DNA from: Oceanobacillus piezotolerans
Lineage (GTDB): Bacteria; Bacillota; Bacilli; Bacillales; Amphibacillaceae
Reading direction: 5' to 3'
NCBI RefSeq assembly: GCF_003665065.1
Contig: NZ_RCHR01000011.1
Coordinates: forward strand, 1 to 64,000
Length of the DNA stretch: 64,000 bases
In this document: positions 27,604-36,298 of the stretch, piece by piece
Numbering within the stretch: the stretch's first letter is position 1
Layout of the letters: every line of letters begins with the position of its first letter
The notes under the pieces: generated by a model
Seen by the model: the letters and a program-made list of their open reading frames with translations, nothing else
Told to the model about the DNA's origin: nothing
Database searches by the model: none
Program-made: the position numbers and the translations under genes

Positions 27604-27906
27604 TTATTTAATTGGACTATGTACGGTCACAAGTTTCGTCCCATCAGGAAATGTGGCTTCCACTTGAATGTCATCGAGAATTTCCGGAACTCCATCCATT
27701 ACATCTTCACTTGTCAATATAGTTGTTCCGTATTCCATCAATTCTGCGACCGTTTTCCCATCCCGCGCACCCTCTAGCACTTCATAGGTTAAAAGCGCAA
27801 CGGCTTCTGGATAATTCAATTTCAATCCTCTTTCTCTTCTCCTTCTAGCGAGATCAGCAGCAACAACAATTACGAGCTTGTCTATCTCACGTGGTGATAA
27901 TTGCAT
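27604..27906 (-). CDS. ureA: Urease gamma subunit
   Basis: This 100-residue subunit has the standard start [61 protein letters not shown], and a typical [12 protein letters not shown] end. It is the first gene of ureABCEFGD, with AAGGAGGG before the ATG, so the operon promoter must lie in 27907-28245. Confidence 0.97.
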   Translation of the reverse strand: MQLSPREIDKLVIVVAADLARRRRERGLKLNYPEAVALLTYEVLEGARDGKTVAELMEYGTTILTSEDVMDGVPEILDDIQVEATFPDGTKLVTVHSPIK

Positions 27907-28245
27907 GAAATCCCTCCTTGATCACATAATCGACTTTATTTTGCTTTAAACCTTAGTATGTTGTCCCGTTTTTCCCTAATTTAAACAAGTGATTTTCCTA
28001 AGATTTCCAAATCACGAACAGTCCCCATTCAAACAAATGCTTTCTCCTAAAAAATTTGTTTTTAAGTAAATTAATATTTAAATTTCATCGTATTTTGCCG
28101 ACTGGAAGGAGCCACAATACAAATAACATACATTCCAAGATATAAAAGTTAATTGTATTATCTACTTGATAAGAAGGTATGCTAACGAGAAAGTAACCAT
28201 CGCCACTCAGTTGTAAATAATAGAAAATTCGAAAGGAGGTTTATT
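27907..28245. other. Divergent promoter region between ureA and the urea transporter gene
   Basis: This 339-base AT-rich region separates the urease operon (minus) from the urea transporter (plus). It must contain both promoters. No unambiguous TnrA, CodY or nickel-regulator site and no riboswitch could be recognised by eye. Confidence 0.5.
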
Positions 28246-29190
28246 TTGTATTACACCAATAACAAGCCATCGAACCAAAGAAGATTATTCTCCTTCCTGA
28301 CAACAGTTCTAAAGGGCATTTCCCAAGTCATGCTTATTGAAAATGCTCTTTCTGGGCTTATCATACTCGTTGCCATAACAACCTTTTCTTATTCTTTAGG
28401 AATCATCGCTCTTTTATCATCCTTAGTTGGCACTATAGCCGCAAAGATAGGAGGCGCTGAGGAACAAATTATTAAACGGGGGCTGTTCGGTTACAATTCC
28501 GTGTTGACGGGAATGGCGCTGAACTTATTCCTAACAGGGCCATATCATTGGATCATTGCCCTTGTTGCGGCAGCAATGGCTGCATTTCTAACAGCTGCCA
28601 TTTTGCATGTGATGAAAGACTCGGAAATCCCTGTGCTTACTTTTCCTTTTATCATCCTGACATGGTTCACATTGCTCACTTCCTACCATCTGAATGTTTT
28701 TCACATATCTTCAGATCTGGTCCCTCAGGATCTATCTCGTTCAGAATTGGATATAACTGGAATTATTAATTGGTCAGAAGTTCCATTTAATGGAATTGGA
28801 CAGATTTTCTTCATTCACAGCACCCTATCAGGGATTCTGCTTTTTATTGCGGTCTTTTTGGCTGGATGGAAACTCGGCCTTTATGCTGTATTTGGAAATG
28901 CAATCGCCATGTTGACATCGTATTTCCTTGGAGGAGGATCTTATCCGATTAATCTGGGACTTTATGGATATAATGCTATTTTGGCCATTTTAGCTGTGTC
29001 TATTGTTTTTAAAACGGCTCAAAACCGCTTTGCTTTATTTTCCGGTATTATCGCAAGTTGTTTGACAGTCCCACTCACAGCCAGTGTAACTACTTGGCTT
29101 CTGCCATATGGACTTCCTGCTTTGACTATGCCTTTCGTTCTTAGTACATGGCTTTTCCTAGGGGCTAGAAAAGTTCTAAAGAACCTATAA
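28246..29190 (+). CDS. Urea transporter (UT/Yut family)
   Basis: This 314-residue channel-like urea transporter of the mammalian-type UT family has about ten membrane segments in two similar halves. Repeated signatures are ENALSGLIILVAI / HSTLSGILLFIAV and RGLFGYNSVLTGMAL / LGLYGYNAILAILAV, the internal duplication known for this family. The start is TTG with AAGGAGG seven bases upstream. It is divergent from the complete urease operon and should supply its substrate. A hairpin follows the stop codon immediately. Confidence 0.9.
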   Translation: MYYTNNKPSNQRRLFSFLTTVLKGISQVMLIENALSGLIILVAITTFSYSLGIIALLSSLVGTIAAKIGGAEEQIIKRGLFGYNSVLTGMALNLFLTGPYHWIIALVAAAMAAFLTAAILHVMKDSEIPVLTFPFIILTWFTLLTSYHLNVFHISSDLVPQDLSRSELDITGIINWSEVPFNGIGQIFFIHSTLSGILLFIAVFLAGWKLGLYAVFGNAIAMLTSYFLGGGSYPINLGLYGYNAILAILAVSIVFKTAQNRFALFSGIIASCLTVPLTASVTTWLLPYGLPALTMPFVLSTWLFLGARKVLKNL

Positions 29191-29192
29191 AT

Positions 29193-29229
29193 CCAATAAA
29201 CCCGCTTCCTTTGGATGCGGGTTTATTGG
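29193..29229 (+). terminator. Terminator hairpin after the urea transporter gene
   Basis: A 13-bp perfect stem (CCAATAAACCCGC and GCGGGTTTATTGG, 11-base loop) begins three bases after the stop codon. A clean T-run is lacking. Confidence 0.65.
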
Positions 29230-29407
29230 AGATCTTTATACACCGTCCCTCTACTAGTAAAAAAAAGCCAAACAAAGGTAAAAATTACTTTGTAAAAGAA
29301 TTAACTTTATTTATAATTTTTATCTGGCAGACAAAATGATTCATTAGTCATTTTTTCTAAGATTTTGGACATCCTCTTAATATGCAATTCACTAAGGAGG
29401 AAAGAAA

Positions 29408-29854
29408 ATGACGAAAGAAAATGAAGAGAAACTGGAAATTATGAATTTTGAATTTGGGCAAATACTTAGTGACCACCCAGTACATGAGAGACATGAATTC
29501 TCTTTTACTGTTGATGAAAATGAGTTTAAAGGTCATTTTCACGAGGGTGAGATTAAGTGGATGCATCCATATCCAAGACAAATACTAAATGAGGAAAAAG
29601 AAGCTAAAATCGAAAATAAAATCCGCGAACTGTTGGGACAACATGGTATTTCCAATACGATTCATGACATTGAGATGGAACAAGCGTTTGAAGACAGACC
29701 ACACGAACGCCGACAAGTCACTCTTAAAGTGCAGGGACACGAGTTCAAAGGGTTTGTTCACGAAGGAGATATCCATTGGTTTCATCCTCAACCAAATCAA
29801 AAGCTAAAAGAAGAGCATGTTGAAGCGATTGAAACAGAGATTCTTGGAAAATGA
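29408..29854 (+). CDS. Tandem-domain His/Glu-rich protein of unknown function
   Basis: This 148-residue soluble protein is built from two copies of one ~70-residue unit: HERHEFSFTV..EFKGHFHEGEIKWMHPYP..L..E, and HERRQVTLKV..EFKGFVHEGDIHWFHPQP..L..E. The FKGxxHEGxIxWxHPxP signature resembles the small beta-rich YheE-like (DUF5342-type) proteins of Bacillus, but this link is tentative. The His-rich conserved core could bind metal. It has a perfect AAGGAGG ribosome binding site and no signal peptide. It is monocistronic. Confidence 0.7.
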   Translation: MTKENEEKLEIMNFEFGQILSDHPVHERHEFSFTVDENEFKGHFHEGEIKWMHPYPRQILNEEKEAKIENKIRELLGQHGISNTIHDIEMEQAFEDRPHERRQVTLKVQGHEFKGFVHEGDIHWFHPQPNQKLKEEHVEAIETEILGK

Positions 29855-29962
29855 GGGATATTTTCACAATGTGGTAACGTAAAAAATTGACAGTCTACAA
29901 CCTTAAAACAGTTGCCTTTTAGGTAGTGGATTGTTTCCAAAAATAAAATGTTATTCATTAAA

Positions 29963-30094
29963 ATGCCAAAAACCAGCACTAATGATCTAAATAGCGCAGG
30001 GATTTTTGGCATATTTAATGGACTTAGAGAAAAGCTATTTGGCTCGAAGAAAGATCGATGTATCGAACTACTTAACAAATTGTACCAAAAATAA
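29963..30094 (+). CDS. Possible 43-residue protein
   Basis: The frame encodes MPKTSTNDLNSAGIFGIFNG, then LREKLFGSKKDRC, and ends in LNKLYQK. The amino-acid composition looks protein-like, but no ribosome binding site precedes the ATG, so it may be a relic. The rest of 29855-30174 shows no gene. Confidence 0.25.
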   Translation: MPKTSTNDLNSAGIFGIFNGLREKLFGSKKDRCIELLNKLYQK

Positions 30095-30174
30095 TCATTT
30101 TCTAAGAGATTCATTTATTTTAGATTAACTGTTCATACTAAATTATAAAATAACTGTTATAAGAAGGAGATTAT

Positions 30175-30369
30175 ATGCCAAATCAAAAAAATAATCGCCA
30201 TGCAATCCCACATAAAAATCAAGTTAATCAATTAAATAAAGAAAATAATCCATACGGCATACTTAAACAAGTATTTGAAGTGGATACAGATGTCAATGAG
30301 GACCCAAATCGGGAAAGACTTTTGGATGAATCAGTCGATGCTTTTATAGAATCGAAAGAAGAACAGTAA
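30175..30369 (+). CDS. Small hydrophilic protein of unknown function
   Basis: The ORF encodes a 64-residue, charged, Asn-rich protein (PNQKNNRHAIPHKNQVNQLN at the start, acidic C-terminal half) without membrane segments. An AGAAGGAGA ribosome binding site precedes the ATG at good spacing, so it is probably expressed. The size and composition are reminiscent of small spore-associated proteins, but no family was recognised. Confidence 0.55.
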   Translation: MPNQKNNRHAIPHKNQVNQLNKENNPYGILKQVFEVDTDVNEDPNRERLLDESVDAFIESKEEQ

Positions 30370-30873
30370 TATAAGTACAGTAAGTGCGTTTCCTCATGCT
30401 ATGTTTTACTAGTTATTTACCTAAGCACTAAATATTACTGGTTAATTGAATGGAAACCACTTTTTTCTGTTGTATTCTAAATTTTAAATTTCATACAAAA
30501 CCACAGTTGGATAAATGGTTGATTCGGAAGACGTAATACCAAATAAATAAATAGAACAGTTATTCTAGGATTAGCTAGGAAGTTATTTGGTCTGAAAAGT
30601 GGAGTTTAACAACTCGTCTTTTCTAATAAAGATTAGAAAAAGACTGTCAAATAGACAGCCTTCCTTACTTATAAAAATATATGGCCCTCTTTAAATCGTT
30701 ATCATCCATCCTCGTCATACTACTTGTTATAACACCTATATTTAAGGGCTACTGGTTTTAAGGAGAAGCCTTCATTTAACTATTATTGCTAAAGGATATA
30801 CTACCTTCAGAAATCCTCTATAACGTTTACAAGAATGAAATTTATGCCCCACATTTCACACTCAGAGGCGGCT
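30370..30873. other. Intergenic region with hairpins
   Basis: No gene is seen. Two adjacent small inverted repeats lie at 30619-30640 (TTTTCTAAT/ATTAGAAAA) and 30642-30660 (CTGTC/GACAG core). The second, read on the minus strand, is followed by TTTTTCT and could terminate transcription from the DUF1292 gene. Confidence 0.35.
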
Positions 30874-31125
30874 TTAGTCTGCCGGATTTGCTTCTACTGC
30901 AATTTGGTATGCATCCAATAAAGATTGGCTTACTGACGCATTATCCACGCCCACTAAATACTGTTCATCATTTTCTTCTTCAATCTTCATCAAAAGTGAT
31001 TCATCGTCTTTTCGTATCAGTGCATAATCTTTACCATCTGCTTCAAATAATGCTTCTATAAAATATTCCTTTTCTATTCCGTTTTCATCCACAATTGTAA
31101 TAGTATCTCTTACATTTATAGGCAT
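30874..31125 (-). CDS. DUF1292 (YrzB-like) family protein
   Basis: This 83-residue acidic protein has the DUF1292 layout ITIVDENGIEKEYFIEALFE, then DGKDYALIRK, and an acidic end followed by an A/L-rich helix. Such proteins are widespread in Firmicutes, often near alaS/ruvX in other genomes; here the gene stands alone. It has an AAAGGAGGT ribosome binding site. The biochemical role is unknown. Confidence 0.75.
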   Translation of the reverse strand: MPINVRDTITIVDENGIEKEYFIEALFEADGKDYALIRKDDESLLMKIEEENDEQYLVGVDNASVSQSLLDAYQIAVEANPAD

Positions 31126-31461
31126 TCCGCTACCTCCTTTAAAATGTTTGAAAAGTATTTTACTTGGTAAGAATTGTCAAAGCTTCAGCAGCAATAACAT
31201 TAAAATTTGGTCAAAGTAGTTAAGATAAAGTCTAATTTAGACCTAATCCTTAGTAAGTTAACCATCTAGAGATGTTTGTATGCTTTTTTATGCGATATGA
31301 AACAAACGGGCGCTTCATACCAAGATAAAGATTGAGAAATACATTTTTTACTACAATAAAGAATTAAAGTAAAATTGTCTGGTTTAAGCCCGTTACAATA
31401 CCGAACTCAAACCAGACAAACAGCAGCATAATTAAAACTAATCTGTACATTCAAACGACCA
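31126..31461. other. Intergenic region with terminator-like hairpin
   Basis: No gene is seen. An 11-bp perfect stem (TTGTCTGGTTT 31375-31385 and AAACCAGACAA 31409-31419) with a long loop lies downstream of the GNAT gene. On the minus strand it is followed by ATTTTACTTT and may be its terminator. Confidence 0.45.
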
Positions 31462-31893
31462 TTAATCCTTTTCCCATCCCATTAAAAACTCTTCCTCGGC
31501 GGTCTGTTCATCTAATGATTCTTTTTTTATTACAAAACCATTTTCCAAATAAAAGTTAACGGCTTTATTATTTTTCTTATATACCTTTAATTGTATATTT
31601 TTCCTTCTTCTTTTTATAAAATTTAACAATTCCTTTCCGTATCCTTCACCTTGGTGCTTAATATCAAGGAATAATGCAGCCAAATAATTATCTACCATGG
31701 ATACGAATCCCACAATATCATTGTTATTACTTATAACATAGTTTTCAGAAATTGGAAGATACTTTTCTTCCATCTCCTTTTGTTGTGACTTCCAATAATC
31801 CCTATCAATAAAGTTGTGTGCTATTAAGGAACCTTCGTACCAGATTTCTACTAATTTATTTACTTCTGTTTCCTTGTTTAATCTAATTTTCAC
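31462..31893 (-). CDS. GNAT family N-acetyltransferase
   Basis: This 143-residue acetyl-CoA-dependent acetyltransferase has the motif A stretch LFLDIKHQGEGYGKELLNFI (the Q/R-x-x-G-x-G/A pyrophosphate loop as QGEGYG). Motif B is NNKAVNFYLENGFVIKKE. The sequence is nearest in style to YjaB-type GNATs. It starts at GTG with AAGGGATGA upstream. The substrate is unknown. Confidence 0.85.
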   Translation of the reverse strand: MKIRLNKETEVNKLVEIWYEGSLIAHNFIDRDYWKSQQKEMEEKYLPISENYVISNNNDIVGFVSMVDNYLAALFLDIKHQGEGYGKELLNFIKRRRKNIQLKVYKKNNKAVNFYLENGFVIKKESLDEQTAEEEFLMGWEKD

Positions 31894-32063
31894 GTTGTCA
31901 TCCCTTCAAAATATCGGACATATGAGTCATTATTCAAAGGACGATTTTCAACTCCCTCTGTTTTTTCACAAATGCTAACCTGTCCCGCTAGTACAATAAC
32001 TTCTATGCAAAATATTGTTACTGAATTAACGAACCTTTAGTTTAGTAACAATTAATAAAATTT

Positions 32064-32405
32064 TTAGGGTTCACTAATTCCCATTGCAAGAAGTAAGAGA
32101 TAAGCGACAACTAAAACGAATCCATTCCCTATTAATCCTACAATTAAAAAAATAAGGCGTTTGGACATTTTCCAAGAGAGTATGGCAAACAAAACGCCAA
32201 GTACTGACAGAATGGTAAAGACGATAATAATAAAGTAAATGTCGGCATTTGGCCCTCTTTCGATATAGAAAAATATGATATTTATGATTACGGTTAACAT
32301 AGGTATGACACCTATCATATTCCCTACTTTTTTCTTATCCAAAAAACCAACTCCTATTTCCACACTTATCTTGTCTAAGTGATTAAACCAGTTACATATA
32401 TTCAA
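32064..32405 (-). CDS. Small membrane protein of unknown function
   Basis: The ORF encodes up to 113 residues with three strongly hydrophobic segments (MIGVIPMLTVIINIIFFYI, YFIIIVFTILSVLGVLFAIL, LIFLIVGLIGNGFVLVVAYL). The N-terminus is uncertain: the TTG giving the full length has a poor ribosome binding site, while an internal ATG (32318) preceded by AGTAGGGAAT fits better and keeps all membrane segments. The protein resembles generic small DUF4190-like membrane proteins, but no family is asserted. Confidence 0.6.
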   Translation of the reverse strand: MNICNWFNHLDKISVEIGVGFLDKKKVGNMIGVIPMLTVIINIIFFYIERGPNADIYFIIIVFTILSVLGVLFAILSWKMSKRLIFLIVGLIGNGFVLVVAYLLLLAMGISEP

Positions 32406-32442
32406 AGAGAGAGTGCATATCCTTCTTTTGAAATGGCAACCT

Positions 32443-32742
32443 TTAACTTAACAAGGAACTTATTGCAAATGGCAAGATGATTAATAATATAGAACTTAAA
32501 ATAAGTGTCCCTGTAACAGACTTTGGAAGTTTAGCTTTCCCTTTTCCTTTATACCATCCTGAGAATTGCAACTTATTCCTATACAAAACAAAAAGAAGAA
32601 TGAATATGGCAATTCCACTTAGCCAAGAATAAGATTCAGTTGTTTCATTGATTGTATAAACATTTCCTATAACTCCCCACCCTAATGCACCAAGTACCAT
32701 AAAAATAATTATTATTCGGAATAATTCTAAAGATGTTCTCAT
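32443..32742 (-). CDS. Small membrane protein of unknown function
   Basis: The ORF encodes 99 residues with three hydrophobic segments and a Lys-rich loop (GWYKGKGKAKLPKSV). The ATG at 32742 has GGGAGA at good spacing; the longer frame is less likely. It is one of three consecutive minus-strand membrane-protein genes. No family was recognised. Confidence 0.6.
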   Translation of the reverse strand: MRTSLELFRIIIIFMVLGALGWGVIGNVYTINETTESYSWLSGIAIFILLFVLYRNKLQFSGWYKGKGKAKLPKSVTGTLILSSILLIILPFAISSLLS

Positions 32743-32837
32743 TTTAATCTCCCACCCTATATGCATATTCTTGCTATTCTTATGACTTTATTTAAATAAC
32801 CCTTTTATATAAACGAAATTCTAAATGTATTAAAGCA

Positions 32838-33404
32838 CTAGGCTAATTTAGTATCCTCATTCCTTTTTGACTTTATTGCATTCTCTTTCGTTAACCAAAC
32901 GCATGTTACGAAATAAACGCCCGACATTACAAAAGGAAAAATAGTAAATAAGTGATCCGTTAGCACGAAGCCAAAAACTGTGGCAATGGCAATAATTGCT
33001 ACTGTCTGAAAGATATAGGCTTTACTCTTATAAACCCAGGCAAACGGGAAAAAGTGTGCTCCTGTTAAAATCCCCACATAAAACGGTAGCATTTGTGGTT
33101 CATCAACAAAGATTACCATTAAGAGGGGAGTGAAAAACAGTTGCATACAACCAAGCATTCCTGGAAGAGCTGATAACGGGTTATCTTTTACAACCATATC
33201 AATTTTCATCATTTTTGACAGAAGCATTCCAAGCGGAAATATAATTGATATTCCGATAAATACTAATAACCCATGCAATTTAATGTGCATCTCAAAAAAA
33301 CTTAATAATCCGATAATAAACCAAAAAAGCACCCCTATAATAATCATTGGTAAACCTCTTTTTGTCTTGTTGATTAAATCATATTGCATTTCCAAAAGTC
33401 CCAA
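32838..33404 (-). CDS. Membrane protein (DUF7010-like)
   Basis: The ORF encodes a 188-residue integral membrane protein with about six hydrophobic segments. The short hydrophilic N-terminus is MGLLEMQYDLINKTKRGLP and the tail is basic. The layout and the segment FVDEPQMLPFYVGILTGAHF recall the DUF7010 group of Bacillus membrane proteins; that assignment is tentative. It starts at TTG with AGGGGAGA eight bases upstream. Confidence 0.6.
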   Translation of the reverse strand: MGLLEMQYDLINKTKRGLPMIIIGVLFWFIIGLLSFFEMHIKLHGLLVFIGISIIFPLGMLLSKMMKIDMVVKDNPLSALPGMLGCMQLFFTPLLMVIFVDEPQMLPFYVGILTGAHFFPFAWVYKSKAYIFQTVAIIAIATVFGFVLTDHLFTIFPFVMSGVYFVTCVWLTKENAIKSKRNEDTKLA

Positions 33405-33640
33405 ACAAATCTCCCCTATTTTTCATAAATTTTTTATCCATTAACCTGCCCCATTAGTTCGATATCTCTTTACCTAAAAATAATACCACAATATTCCAAA
33501 CTGTTTCTGAATTTTTCCAGAAATAAAAAGCAATCAAATTGTATGATCACCTTGTTGGACTCTTGCACCCCTTAGTTTTAGTAATTTACACACAATATAT
33601 ATTAGTAAAAATTCATGTAACATACTACCCCTTTGGTTAC

Positions 33641-34960
33641 TTAATCTTCCTTAGACAGTAGATTATCTTTTTTATCTAATTGTTTTGCTTCGATTAATTT
33701 TATTTGATAACCGTTTACTTTTTTAACTGTAAACAGATAGTTATCATATTCAATAGTCGTTCCCACCTGTACCTCAGCTTGCTGGTTGAAAGCCCAACCA
33801 CCAATTGTATCGAGTTCTTCATCGTCAATTTCCGTACCAAGTAATTCATTTGTATCTTTAATGAGTAGCTTACCATTTAGTAAAAAGGTGTCTTTATTTG
33901 TCCGTTGAAACATTGGCTTCTCATCTATATCAAGTTCGTCATGAATATCCCCAAATATTTCCTCAATAATATCTTCAACCGTAAGAAGTCCAGCAGTTCC
34001 ACCGTACTCATCCACAACAATCGCCATATAACTATGTTCTTTTTGCATTTTTTTTAATACTTCATTAACTGGTATACTTTCGGCAACGTGAACGATTGGT
34101 TTTATATATTCTTTATAATCTTCTTTCTGACTTTCATTAAGAAAGTCGTGAAACAACTCTTTCGTGTTTATAACCCCGATGATTCGATCCTTATCTTCCT
34201 CCGCAACAGGGTATCTTGTATATTTCTCCTTTTTTAAGATGTCTACATTTTCTTCGTACGTATTATCGTTATATATACAGACAATTTCTGTTCTTGGCAC
34301 CATAACTTCCTTTGCGACTCGTTCATCAAAATCGAAAACATTATTTAAATACCCAATTTCAGTTGAGCTAATTTCACCGCTTTTGTAGCTAGTAGATAAA
34401 ATAGAGCGAACTTCCTCCTCTGAGTAGACTTCTCCACTTTCCGTTGCAGGAGGCAACCCAAACAAACCAACTAAAAAACGTGAAGCTCCATTTAAAGCCC
34501 AAATGAACGGATACATAATCTTATTAAATATAATTAATACTGGAGATACCAAAAGGCTGACAGCTTCTGTCTTTTGGATGGAAAACGATTTCGGTGCCAG
34601 TTCGCCAATTACCACATGCAAGAATGTAATAATACCAAATCCGACGATAAAAGATAGCGTAGATATAATCACCTCTGAAAGCCCGAGTGAAGCAAAAACT
34701 GGCTCGATAAGATGTGCAACAGCTGGCTCCCCAAGCCATCCAATACCGAGTGATGTAACTGTTATACCTAATTGACAAGCGGCCAAATATCCATCTAAGT
34801 CACTGATTACTTTATCAACTGCTCTTGCCCCGGGTTTACCCTGTGCTACTAATTGATCAACCTTAGACCTCCTCATTCTTACAATTGCGAACTCTGCTGC
34901 AACGAAAAACGACGATATTAAAATTAAAATAGCAACCATGGTTAAATTAAATATATCCAA
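33641..34960 (-). CDS. CNNM/CorC-type hemolysin-family membrane protein
   Basis: This 439-residue protein of the CNNM (HlyC/CorC) family is implicated in Mg2+ transport or homeostasis. It has an N-terminal DUF21 membrane domain with four hydrophobic segments (SSFFVAAEFAIVRMRRSKVD is diagnostic). Two CBS domains follow (VMVPRTEIVCIYND..., VVDEYGGTAGLLTVEDIIEEIFGDI), then a C-terminal CorC_HlyC domain (DTIGGWAFNQQAEVQVGTTI). The TTG at 34960 gives the family-typical start MDIFNLTMVAIL and has AAGGA upstream; the GTG 33 bases earlier lies within a ribosome-binding-site-like GGAGGTGA. Confidence 0.9.
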   Translation of the reverse strand: MDIFNLTMVAILILISSFFVAAEFAIVRMRRSKVDQLVAQGKPGARAVDKVISDLDGYLAACQLGITVTSLGIGWLGEPAVAHLIEPVFASLGLSEVIISTLSFIVGFGIITFLHVVIGELAPKSFSIQKTEAVSLLVSPVLIIFNKIMYPFIWALNGASRFLVGLFGLPPATESGEVYSEEEVRSILSTSYKSGEISSTEIGYLNNVFDFDERVAKEVMVPRTEIVCIYNDNTYEENVDILKKEKYTRYPVAEEDKDRIIGVINTKELFHDFLNESQKEDYKEYIKPIVHVAESIPVNEVLKKMQKEHSYMAIVVDEYGGTAGLLTVEDIIEEIFGDIHDELDIDEKPMFQRTNKDTFLLNGKLLIKDTNELLGTEIDDEELDTIGGWAFNQQAEVQVGTTIEYDNYLFTVKKVNGYQIKLIEAKQLDKKDNLLSKED

Positions 34961-35435
34961 ACTATTCCTTACACTAATATGTAAGGATTTCACCTCCGAA
35001 AATTTATTTATCCTAGTAGATCAAAAGTGAATATTCTTTTTTTCCTTATCTTAAGTTGTACCCCAAATACAAGCCATAGTAACAGATAATAAAAAAATCT
35101 ACTCTCCAAAGACGCACCGAATTAATAAGGTTAATTAATGCTCTTTCTTAATACGTTGATGTCGTTCAGCTTTGATGGTTTCTTTTTTTCTTTAAAAGGG
35201 ATTCCAGTCTTCTTCCTTAAATTACCATTTATTGGGTATATCCGTTAGTAACCACTTTTTAAAATTCCTTAATAATTTAGCTTAACACCTAACTATTTGT
35301 TTAGCTAAGTCCATTCATAATTGAATTTTATACTTGGTTTTTATACCTTTTATTAATTGTCAGACTTCCTCTATAATGAGCAAATCTATATTATAGATTA
35401 TGAAACTTTATTTAATACAAAGGAGTTTAAAAAAA
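34961..35435. other. Intergenic region without recognised features
   Basis: AT-rich sequence between the CNNM gene and the protease relic. No gene, riboswitch or strong promoter could be recognised. Confidence 0.4.
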
Positions 35436-35690
35436 ACAGCAAAAGCGAGCATCAACACTCACTTTTACTGTTATACTAGTACACCCTTTTAGCTAACTTG
35501 TATCAACCCTGGCTCTGCCTTTTATAAATAACTCCTCGCCATTTCTACAGCACTTTCTGCATTAATATTCCCCCAAATGTTATTTAGCATAGCCTAAGAA
35601 CTTGCCTTTAAAATACATTTTCACATCATTTGGACTGAGGTCGGGATTTATATTAGAGCAATTCGTTGCCATGGATGTACCGTTCAACGC
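35436..35690 (-). pseudogene. Degraded copy of the 3' end of the AprX-like protease gene
   Basis: This stretch aligns with the last ~240 bases and terminator of the intact protease gene at 37265-37530. It shares TTCACATCATTTGGACTGAG (35620-35639 and 37455-37474), the CTTTCTGC-TGAATATTCCCCCA block, GTTGCCATGGATGTACC, and a terminator-like hairpin followed by the same ATACTAGTAC. It carries many substitutions and an internal deletion, and nothing upstream of the catalytic-Ser region remains. The two copies flank the SEDS-like and DUF1801 genes. Confidence 0.8.
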
Positions 35691-35698
35691 ATCAGAAT

Positions 35699-36079
35699 TT
35701 ATTTAACCTTATCCTGTGCTTTCTTCTTATTCTCTACAACTCTGAATTTTACTATCTTGCTAATAAGTTCTTTTGGCAGTGGCTTTGTAAAAGGTAAATG
35801 TATGGAACTTTTGGTTCCTTTATACTGTGACACTTCTTCTTTAAACGCATTTATTCCACTCGGAGTTGGATAGAATCCTATATGATTCTTCCATGCGCCA
35901 AAATATACTAAAGACCCATGTAGTGAATATGCTGGCATTCCGTAGCTTATTGTTTCCTTCGCTTCTGGTGCTACCTCTTTGATAACTAATCTTAATTCCT
36001 GAAGTGTGTTCTGAACCTCTACAGGAAACTGCCTAATGTATTCGTCAACATTTTGAAATTTAACGTTATCTTTTCCCAT
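35699..36079 (-). CDS. DUF1801 (YdhG/YobT-like) protein
   Basis: This 126-residue protein of the DUF1801 / YdhG-like family (iron-chaperone-like fold related to frataxin) contains NVDEYIRQFPVEVQNTLQEL, ETISYGMPAYSLHGSLVYFG, NHIGFYPTPSGINAFKEE and SIHLPFTKPLPKELI, all typical. A role in iron handling has been proposed for some members but is not shown by sequence. It has an AAAGGAAA ribosome binding site and sits between the protease relic and the SEDS-like gene. Confidence 0.85.
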   Translation of the reverse strand: MGKDNVKFQNVDEYIRQFPVEVQNTLQELRLVIKEVAPEAKETISYGMPAYSLHGSLVYFGAWKNHIGFYPTPSGINAFKEEVSQYKGTKSSIHLPFTKPLPKELISKIVKFRVVENKKKAQDKVK

Positions 36080-36298
36080 AGTCTTTTCCTTTCAAATTTA
36101 AAATCATATTTTATATTTTAGATTTTTTCTTATTCAAGAATCTATACTCATTAGTTTAAGTGAAAAAATCACAAATTCCATCTATTACTCTAAGCACCTT
36201 GTTAACCCACCGCGATGCATTTCATGTTGGCCATCATTGTAGAAAAGGCGCCATCTTAAAGAAAAGCTCCTTTTTGCTCAAAATAATTATAGTCTCTA

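Noticed and set aside
30786..31061. 91-codon plus-strand frame overlapping the DUF1292 gene
   Set aside because: It is the antisense shadow of a well-supported gene with a strong ribosome binding site.
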